Shown: positions 58,276 to 62,785 of the stretch, piece by piece | How positions within the stretch are numbered: the first letter of the stretch is position 1 | Layout: each line of letters opens with the position of its first letter | Assembly (NCBI GenBank): GCA_017538105.1 | Contig: JAFYJN010000068.1 | Location: forward strand, 1 to 62,785 | DNA length: 62,785 nt | Direction: 5' to 3' | Source of the DNA: Prevotella sp. | GTDB lineage: Bacteria > Bacteroidota > Bacteroidia > Bacteroidales > Bacteroidaceae | The notes under the pieces: generated by a model | Databases searched by the model: none | Told to the model about the DNA's origin: nothing | The model's input: only the letters and a program-made list of their open reading frames with translations | Position numbers and translations under genes: made by a program

Positions 58276-58307
58276 TTGTTTTTTTAATAAAATTGGTATT
58301 ATATTTG
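58276..58307 (+). promoter_or_regulatory. Promoter of the sigma-like gene
   Basis: TTG 58276-58278, 21 bp, TATATTTG 58300-58307, then CAG. A palindrome (58310-58324) begins 3 bp after it, at the probable transcription start. Confidence 0.75.
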
Positions 58308-58309
58308 CA

Positions 58310-58324
58310 GCGTAATTTTTACGC
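58310..58324. promoter_or_regulatory. Operator-like palindrome, site 1
   Basis: GCGTAA-TTT-TTACGC, perfect dyad of 6+3+6, placed directly after the -7 box. Sites with the same half-site and spacing occur at 59090-59104 and 59143-59157. Confidence 0.6.
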
Positions 58325-58339
58325 AATAAATTAGGGAGT

Positions 58340-59002
58340 ATGATAGTAGGAATTAAAGTAAGTGGTTTTGATGAAATGAAAAAGTTGTCTCTGAAGGAAG
58401 AAAAGAGAGGACTTCTTGTTGTGGGTAATCATTTTTTTAATAAAGTGGTTATTGAGGAAAGGGAGAATGTGTTGTTGAGGTTGATGGGTAAGTTTAGGGG
58501 TTTGAGGTATGAGGATTTGGAGGAGATTTATGATGATGGGTGTTTGGTGTTGTGGGAGAAAATGAAGGATAAGGAGTTTAAGTTGAAGGAGAAAAGTATG
58601 GTTGGTTATTTGGTGAGTATTTGTAAGAATATTGGGATGCATTATTTGAGGAAGGTGAATGAGGATGTGTTGAGTCTGGAAAAGATTTTGGAAAGAGGTT
58701 TTGAGGGTGTAGTCGATGAGGGTAGTGGTTTGGTTGAGGTGTTTGATGTGTTGGATGAGAGAGGTAATGAAAATGAGAAGTATGAAAAGTTGGATAAGGT
58801 TTGGGGACGATTGAAAGATGTGGATAAGATGATTTTGGAGAGTTATTATGTTGATGGTTGTAAGATGGAAGAGATTGCGAAGAGGATAGGGTATAAGAAT
58901 GGAAATAGTGTGAAGAGTAAGAAGAATAAAGTGTTGAAGAAAATGATGACCATGATGATGGAAAGAGAGTCGGATTTTAAAGATGTGCTTTTTGCCGCAT
59001 AA
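58340..59002 (+). CDS. Sigma-70-like (ECF-type) RNA polymerase sigma factor with extreme cytosine depletion
   Basis: A 220-residue protein in the order of a small sigma factor: region-2-like LRYEDLEEIYDDGCLVLWEK and SMVGYLVSICKNIGMHYLRK, then region-4-like HTH KLDKVWGRLKDVDKMILESY, YVDGCKMEEIAKRIGYKNGN, SVKSKKNKVLKKM. The codon use is very unusual: Leu almost only TTG, Arg AGG, Val GTG/GTT, Gly GGT/GGG. By hand count the coding strand has about 17 C in 663 bases, with long stretches (for example 58450-58630) almost free of C. Neighbours do not show this. The sigma call rests on layout and HTH; a general DNA-binding protein is possible. Confidence 0.75.
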   Translation: MIVGIKVSGFDEMKKLSLKEEKRGLLVVGNHFFNKVVIEERENVLLRLMGKFRGLRYEDLEEIYDDGCLVLWEKMKDKEFKLKEKSMVGYLVSICKNIGMHYLRKVNEDVLSLEKILERGFEGVVDEGSGLVEVFDVLDERGNENEKYEKLDKVWGRLKDVDKMILESYYVDGCKMEEIAKRIGYKNGNSVKSKKNKVLKKMMTMMMERESDFKDVLFAA

Positions 59003-59089
59003 TATTTAGTGTTATGGCAAAAGCCGTAGCTCTGCCATCATGTCAGTTGGCAGCGATATGGCAGAAAATTCTTCATAGAAAGCCAAGTT

Positions 59090-59104
59090 GCGTTGAAATT
59101 ACGC
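59090..59104. promoter_or_regulatory. Operator-like palindrome, site 2
   Basis: GCGTTG-AAA-TTACGC: one half-site identical to site 1, the other with two changes, same 3-bp spacer. Upstream of the gene at 59238. Confidence 0.45.
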
Positions 59105-59126
59105 GTCAAAATGGCACAAAATACTA

Positions 59127-59141
59127 TGGCACAATATTTGT
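59127..59141 (+). promoter_or_regulatory. Candidate promoter of gene 59238 (sigma-54-like or primary type)
   Basis: TGGCAC-N5-TTGT resembles the sigma-54 -24/-12 pattern (TGGCAC-N5-TTGC) with one change in the -12 part. The same stretch also contains AATATTTG (59133-59140), one mismatch from TAnnTTTG. It is flanked by palindrome sites 2 and 3. Confidence 0.35.
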
Positions 59142-59142
59142 T

Positions 59143-59157
59143 GTGTTATAATTACGC
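59143..59157. promoter_or_regulatory. Operator-like palindrome, site 3
   Basis: GTGTTA-TAA-TTACGC: right half-site identical, left half-site with two changes, same spacer as site 1. Directly downstream of the candidate promoter box. Confidence 0.4.
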
Positions 59158-59237
59158 AACGTCTATTCTTTGATAAATTGATTTTATTATTGGATTTGAC
59201 ATGGTGTAAATGAATAATAAACCTTTAAAAAAATAAA

Positions 59238-59657
59238 ATGAATTACACAGTTTCAGATTTGCTCTCCGGAGCTAAAGTTATGTCGAAGAGTGTTTTCGGA
59301 AAGAAGGAAGAGTATCAACTGAAGTTCAATCATGAAGAGGATGGGCTTTGGTATGTAGACTTTCCTAACTGGCCGTTTGACCATCATAATTTGTTGATGG
59401 TGGCAGGAGCCGATGAATTATGTGCCTTCTTGTCGGATGATGATAAAGAGACCAATGTGTTTGTCCGTCCATCGAAAGAGAAATTGGAACTGGATGGATA
59501 TGCCGAACTGGTTCAAAAAGAACATTCGCTTACAGGTGGATCTGTCTATGAGGTACGTAACCTGGACGGCTTTAATCGCGAAATATGGCTTTGTCCGGTA
59601 ACACTGTTTGTCCTGGGAAAGTATCCTAAGTACATGTACATAAAGAAAGTGTCCTAA
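59238..59657 (+). CDS. Hypothetical protein (DUF6717-like pattern)
   Basis: A 139-residue soluble protein. GLWYVDFPNWPFDHHNLLMVAG then ADELCAFLSDDD recalls a small Bacteroidota family I think is DUF6717 (W-x-x-DxPxW ... LxMVxGADxL), but this is from memory. Its 235-bp upstream region contains two palindromes like the one in front of the sigma-like gene, so the two may be co-regulated. A terminator follows. Confidence 0.65.
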   Translation: MNYTVSDLLSGAKVMSKSVFGKKEEYQLKFNHEEDGLWYVDFPNWPFDHHNLLMVAGADELCAFLSDDDKETNVFVRPSKEKLELDGYAELVQKEHSLTGGSVYEVRNLDGFNREIWLCPVTLFVLGKYPKYMYIKKVS

Positions 59658-59669
59658 TAGAATCGTCGA

Positions 59670-59699
59670 GGACTCCATCAATCATGGTGGAGTCCTTTC
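59670..59699 (+). terminator. Intrinsic terminator after gene 59238-59657
   Basis: GGACTCCA (59670-59677) and TGGAGTCC (59688-59695), 10-nt loop, followed by TTTC. Confidence 0.75.
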
Positions 59700-59786
59700 G
59701 ACACCAATCATTGATTACCTTTTAAGAAAAAAGGGAATATATAGAGATAATCAAGTGTTGGAAATAATACATCTAAAAAAACATCT

Positions 59787-60305
59787 ATGAAGATTATTCT
59801 GATAGCTCTTTCCATCTTCGCCATCTTAGGATGTAAACAAAATTATAAGGAGGGGGACATCGTCTTCCAAGAGTCACAAAGCAAGCAATCATCGCTCATT
59901 CGTAAGGCCACTGGTTCAAGATGGACACACTGCGGAATCATTATAGAGAAAGACGATGGTCTATATGTGCTCGAAGCGTCAAAGACAGTGCGGCTCACGC
60001 CATTTGACCAATGGAAAGCCCAAGGAAAAGGGGGCAATATAAAAAGCCGGAGAGTGACAGACGATTCCCTCAAAGTCAAATACCAACAGTATTTGGGGAA
60101 AACCTACGATTTGGCTTTTCGCTTTGGCAATAACAAATGGTATTGTTCGGAATTGATTTACGATATCTATAAGAACCAGTTCAACATAGAGTTGTGCAAG
60201 CCGCGAAAAGTAAAGGAATACCAGACGGAGGGCATGGAAAAACAAATGCGCAAACGGGGAATCACCCAAGAACAACTTGTCGTGGCACCTTCCGACCTAA
60301 TTTGA
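59787..60305 (+). CDS. YiiX-like (NlpC/P60 superfamily) cysteine hydrolase, lipoprotein
   Basis: A 172-residue lipoprotein (signal MKIILIALSIFAILGC, Cys16). The permuted papain-like YiiX/YebB fold is suggested by KEGDIVFQES near the start, THCGIII with the catalytic His, and WYCSELIYDIY with the catalytic Cys toward the C-terminus; VLEASKTVRLTPFDQW is also typical. Family members are thought to act on amide or ester bonds in lipids or peptidoglycan. Ends 32 bp before the Sel1 gene. Confidence 0.87.
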   Translation: MKIILIALSIFAILGCKQNYKEGDIVFQESQSKQSSLIRKATGSRWTHCGIIIEKDDGLYVLEASKTVRLTPFDQWKAQGKGGNIKSRRVTDDSLKVKYQQYLGKTYDLAFRFGNNKWYCSELIYDIYKNQFNIELCKPRKVKEYQTEGMEKQMRKRGITQEQLVVAPSDLI

Positions 60306-60337
60306 AGCATTGTATACTTAACTAAAAATCTAAATAC

Positions 60338-61273
60338 ATGGGATTCATCAACAAACTATTCAATCACAACGACAACAGTAAAACAGCAGAGGATAGAGAT
60401 TCTTTGGCAATGGCATCTAAAGGAGTGGACAATGGGCAGCCACAAGATGTTCATGCCGATGTGGATTCGCCTAACACATCTAACAGTGTCAAGGCGTGTG
60501 ACTACCTAGACCCCCGTTGCCCACTCTCCTTGTTACCCTTCGATTGGCGCATCGGCATAGTGCGCGGGTCGGCCGCCAAAGGCGATGACGAAGCAAAAGC
60601 TTTACTTGCATACTATGGATTGGAGGAGGACCATACTGTCAACGAGTTGTGGGGCGAACTTTCGGAAGCAAAAGATGACGAATCCTTCCAAAAGGTATTA
60701 GAAAGGATTTACAATTGCACCAAGATTGGTCATCCCGAATCGCTGTTCATCATGGGCGTATGTTTTTACGAGGGTCTTGGAGTGCAGAAGGACCAGGATC
60801 GGGGATGGCAGATGCTGCAGGAATCATGTGAGGGTGGCTGTACCAGTGCCATGAATCAAATAGGTCTGTTGTGGAGAAGATTGGGCAATCATGACGAGGC
60901 TCTCCCATATTTCCAGCGTGCCGCCGATATGGGTGATATGTGTGCTCTGCATAACTTGGGTAATTGCTATTTCTATTCATGGGGTGTGGAGCGTGACGAC
61001 AAAAAAGCGAATGAGCTTTGGCGACAGTCTGCCGCAATGGGTAATCCCGACTCTTATTATACGTTGGGCAACAGCTATTATACAGGTACCCAAGTAGAAC
61101 AGAACATTCCAGAGGCCATCAGGTGCTATACATACGCCGCCACGCATCCATGCAATGTCCAATGGGATGCCGTTGACAAGTTGGTGAAGGTATATCGGAT
61201 GATTGGCGATGAGCAGAAATCACGGGAATGGCAGGAAAAACTCCAGCTGTATCAGAAGAACAACGGTCAATAA
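60338..61273 (+). CDS. Sel1/TPR-repeat protein
   Basis: A 311-residue protein with an acidic, low-complexity N-terminus (~1-60) and at least four Sel1-like repeats from ~115: GHPESLFIMGVCFYEGLGVQ, GCTSAMNQIGLLWRRLGNHD, GDMCALHNLGNCYFYSWGVE and GNPDSYYTLGNSYYTGTQVE. These build a right-handed superhelix for protein contacts. No signal peptide. Behind a YiiX-type hydrolase gene with a 32-bp gap, so probably in one operon. Confidence 0.9.
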   Translation: MGFINKLFNHNDNSKTAEDRDSLAMASKGVDNGQPQDVHADVDSPNTSNSVKACDYLDPRCPLSLLPFDWRIGIVRGSAAKGDDEAKALLAYYGLEEDHTVNELWGELSEAKDDESFQKVLERIYNCTKIGHPESLFIMGVCFYEGLGVQKDQDRGWQMLQESCEGGCTSAMNQIGLLWRRLGNHDEALPYFQRAADMGDMCALHNLGNCYFYSWGVERDDKKANELWRQSAAMGNPDSYYTLGNSYYTGTQVEQNIPEAIRCYTYAATHPCNVQWDAVDKLVKVYRMIGDEQKSREWQEKLQLYQKNNGQ

Positions 61274-61289
61274 CCAATCAATACAATAG

Positions 61290-61418
61290 ATGAAAGTTAA
61301 AATGATTCTGCCTGCCTTGCAGGAAGCCGAAAGTCCATATTGGCGCCCCATCAAATACTCGTTGTTCCCTCCCTTGGAGGTCCTTGCCTTCACGCATAAG
61401 GAATGCTATCGTTGGTAA
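61290..61418 (+). pseudogene. 5' fragment of a B12-binding radical SAM protein gene
   Basis: 42 codons: KVKMILPALQEAESP, YWRPIKYSLFPPL and then an unrelated tail EVLAFTHKECYRW before TAA. The first 29 residues match, from memory, the N-terminus of B12-binding radical SAM proteins of Bacteroidota (continuing GLATLAAYL in full proteins). The similarity breaks after FPPL; the rest of the gene is absent. So this is a breakpoint scar inside the island. Confidence 0.65.
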
Positions 61419-61699
61419 AGCCGCATTGTGAAGAATTCAAGTTATTTGTGTGATGATCGGTATTTCTGAAGCCATGTCGCTTCGACATAATCATTTAAGT
61501 AAATAATACAAAAAGAATCTAAATGCTGATAATTAGTATTTCTATTTTAGCAATCTGTCCAATAAAAGTTGATTAATCGGTCTTTGAAATAATTGAATTA
61601 CAGTCTGTTATGCAGGTTCTTGAAATGAAACGGACTTGATTTTGTAACTTTTTTTATTGTTTAATCGTCTAATATTATGTTTAACCAAATAATCAATAT
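61419..61699. other. Gene-free AT-rich gap
   Basis: About 280 bp between the radical SAM fragment and the next gene. No coding frame, repeat or strong promoter; TATGTTTA at 61676-61683 is a weak -7 candidate for the gene at 61700. Confidence 0.5.
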
Positions 61700-62179
61700 A
61701 TGAAAAAAAGAAAAAAGTATAAAATGATTGAAGAATATTGGAATGATAAAAATTCGGATTTATTTTATAATAATAAAGAATTTGATTTTATTGAATCAAT
61801 TCCAAGAACTATGCTTTTCAAACCACATTGGCCTAAAGGTTGGGTTTATTGGGACAAAGAGTATCTTGATGAAGAAATAGAATCTTATTTTCCTCTTATT
61901 GGAAAAAGGAAAGGATTAAAGGATCTTGAATCATTGAAACGTTATATAAATTTTCCTGTAAATAGAATTTTATTTATAAATAATGCAAGATGTCTATATA
62001 ATGATACTCCTTATAACGGTCATTTTGATGAATATCAAATAGCATGGTTACGTAAAGCAATGCAAACTTATGCCAAAATTGCCGATGATCCAATTTATCA
62101 AGAAGTTCTCGATAAATATGGTTGGAACGAACCAGAAATAAAAGACAAAGAAAAAAATGATACAAGCCAAACAACGTAA
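61700..62179 (+). CDS. Hypothetical protein, island gene
   Basis: A 159-residue protein, very AT-rich at the DNA level, with Lys/Asn/Ile-rich sequence: a basic start (MKKRKKYKMIEEYWNDK), FDFIESIPRTMLFKPHWPKG, and DEYQIAWLRKAMQTYAKIAD. No family recognised. It overlaps the DUF1810 gene downstream by 23 bp, so those two are coupled. Confidence 0.6.
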   Translation: MKKRKKYKMIEEYWNDKNSDLFYNNKEFDFIESIPRTMLFKPHWPKGWVYWDKEYLDEEIESYFPLIGKRKGLKDLESLKRYINFPVNRILFINNARCLYNDTPYNGHFDEYQIAWLRKAMQTYAKIADDPIYQEVLDKYGWNEPEIKDKEKNDTSQTT

Positions 62180-62564
62180 TCTTCTACGGTTTGTACATGC
62201 TCAAGATAGTGGTGGTATCTATGACGATACCGCCACTTATGAGCAAGCACTTAAAGAAGTGAAAGCTGGTCGTAAGCAAACCCACTGGATGTGGTACGTA
62301 TTTCCGCAGATGAAAGGTTTGGGGCATAGCGAGATTGCCAACTTCTATGGAATCAATGGACGAGAAGAAGCCTATGCCTATATTGCCAACCCCATCCTAC
62401 GAGAACGACTAGTGGAGATTTCCGAAGCTGTGCTTAATAATGAACACTCTGCTTATGCCATTTTTGGTGATGACATAATAAAGTTCCGAGCATGTATGCT
62501 TCTTTTCGCTTCTGTCTCTGATGAACCTGTGTTTCAACAAATTATTAGTAAATATCGATGGTAA
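62157..62564 (+). CDS. DUF1810 family protein, copy 2
   Basis: A 135-residue protein with complete DUF1810 features: LLRFVHAQDSGGIYDD, ALKEVKAGRKQTHWMWYVFP, QMKGLGHSEIANFYGINGRE and the end CMLLFASVSDEPVFQQII. It matches copy 1 (56363-56737) most strongly over the last 60 residues; copy 2 has the canonical HWMWYVFPQ. The base composition is higher in GC than copy 1, so copy 1 may be older or from another source. Followed by the same hairpin pair as copy 1. Confidence 0.9.
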   Translation: MIQAKQRNLLRFVHAQDSGGIYDDTATYEQALKEVKAGRKQTHWMWYVFPQMKGLGHSEIANFYGINGREEAYAYIANPILRERLVEISEAVLNNEHSAYAIFGDDIIKFRACMLLFASVSDEPVFQQIISKYRW

Positions 62565-62590
62565 CAATTCCCTCTTTGGAGGGAATTGTT
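62563..62590. terminator. Hairpin after DUF1810 copy 2
   Basis: AACAATTCCCTC-TTTG-GAGGGAATTGTT, 12-bp perfect stem, overlapping the stop codon. Counterpart of the hairpin at 56340-56361. The dyad GAAAGTACCGGCACTTTC follows at 62599-62616. Confidence 0.85.
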
Positions 62591-62614
62591 TAAAATAGAA
62601 AGTACCGGCACTTT

Positions 62615-62667
62615 CACAACTGTCCCCCTCAACGAGCAGCACGCGCTCGTTGAGGGGGACAGTTGTG
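62615..62667. repeat. Perfect 23-bp inverted repeat at the right island boundary
   Basis: Left arm 62615-62637 and right arm 62645-62667 are exact reverse complements around AGCACGC. Each arm contains the DUF4294 3'-end sequence (CTCGTTGAGG ... GGGACAGTTGTG), once inverted and once direct. Confidence 0.9.
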
Positions 62668-62698
62668 AGGAAATGTTTAGTGTAGGGTGCTTAGTACC

Positions 62699-62785
62699 TT
62701 AATTCTCGGTGAAAAGCACTTGTATGAGGGTCTGTCCCACAGCCTTGAGCGTGTTTTTGTCAAGGTGCGCCATATCGTCTGCTAC
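62699..62785 (-). CDS. C-terminal end of a minus-strand gene (partial; possibly M28 peptidase)
   Basis: The window ends inside this gene. 28 codons are visible before TAA (62701-62699): VADDMAHLDKNTLKAVGQTL then IQVLFTEN. The pattern D-D-x-x-x-x-x-D-x-x-x-L is similar to the end of M28-family metallopeptidases (HTP-x-D-x-x-x-x-ID), which I suggest with little certainty. No class A element follows this stop; instead the island boundary palindrome lies 32 bp away. Confidence 0.45.
   Translation of the reverse strand, partial: VADDMAHLDKNTLKAVGQTLIQVLFTEN

Noticed and set aside
58331-58642. Antisense frame in the sigma-like gene (Leu/His/Thr/Gln-rich)
   Set aside because: It only reflects the C-depleted sense strand; the sense frame has promoter, HTH pattern and full length.
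56363-62564. Composite transposon bounded by DUF1810 copies
   Set aside because: DUF1810 is not a transposase and no IS ends or transposase frames were seen; kept only as an inverted-repeat-bounded island.

Overview
The window looks like a chromosome segment from a Bacteroidales bacterium, most likely of the Prevotella group (Prevotella/Segatella/Xylanibacter). The evidence is: (i) upstream regions carry the Bacteroidota promoter pattern TTG-N19-21-TAnnTTTG rather than E. coli -35/-10 boxes; (ii) secreted proteins include lipoproteins with Bacteroidota-style signal peptides and a T9SS-like C-terminal domain; (iii) gene content includes a succinyl-CoA:acetate CoA-transferase-type enzyme, an outer-membrane HhH/beta-barrel protein, DUF4294 and DUF3298; (iv) the intergenic space is full of dispersed GC-rich palindromes. 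I saw no rRNA, tRNA, CRISPR array or intact transposase.

Layout. 1-2.4 kb: end of an Rhs polymorphic toxin with an AT-rich C-terminal domain and a lipoprotein that overlaps it by 4 bp (candidate immunity), then small ORFs. 2.6-10.7 kb: rubredoxin, YghZ-like aldo/keto reductase, purE-ispG, and a five-gene run that contains rpoN (sigma-54), a C1 cysteine peptidase lipoprotein and a PAP2 phosphatase. 11-20.3 kb: KilA-N protein, U32 (TrhP-like) protein, sufE, a SpoU/TrmH methyltransferase, a subtilisin-like secreted protease, the CoA-transferase and a TonB-domain protein. 20.4-25.5 kb: an AT-rich island of seven small lipoproteins or secreted proteins of unknown function, two of them paralogous. 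25.8-34.1 kb: cysS, then a cell-surface O-acyl module (zinc-ribbon membrane protein, SGNH protein, MBOAT acyltransferase, CE2-like esterase) and an LtaS-like sulfatase-fold transferase. 34.3-49.1 kb: a surface-glycan/lipid A region, nearly all on the minus strand (nucleotidyltransferases, UDP-glucose dehydrogenase, UDP-xylose-synthase-like SDR, LicD, RfbF, DegT aminotransferase, WaaP-like kinase, GT4, LpxL-like acyltransferase, MsbA-like ABC exporter, miaB, PAP2, SDR). 49.2-56.3 kb: RNase R, two lipoproteins, a large HhH/barrel protein and a DUF4294 protein. 56.3-62.7 kb: an AT-rich accessory island bounded by inverted copies of a DUF1810 gene plus the DUF4294 gene 3' end.

The most unusual material is in three places. 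First, a GC-rich palindromic element (class A) sits directly behind stop codons, always in the same orientation relative to the gene it follows, and in several genes it runs into the reading frame and encodes the last residues of the protein. A related class B form sits just before start codons. Second, an AT-rich dispersed repeat appears to have entered the miaB coding sequence in frame. Third, the island at 56.3-62.7 kb contains a sigma-factor-like gene whose coding strand has about 17 cytosines in 663 bases; three copies of a GCGTAA-N3-TTACGC-type palindrome lie at its promoter and in front of the next gene.

All functional calls were made by reading translations and motifs by eye. No database search or computation was run.
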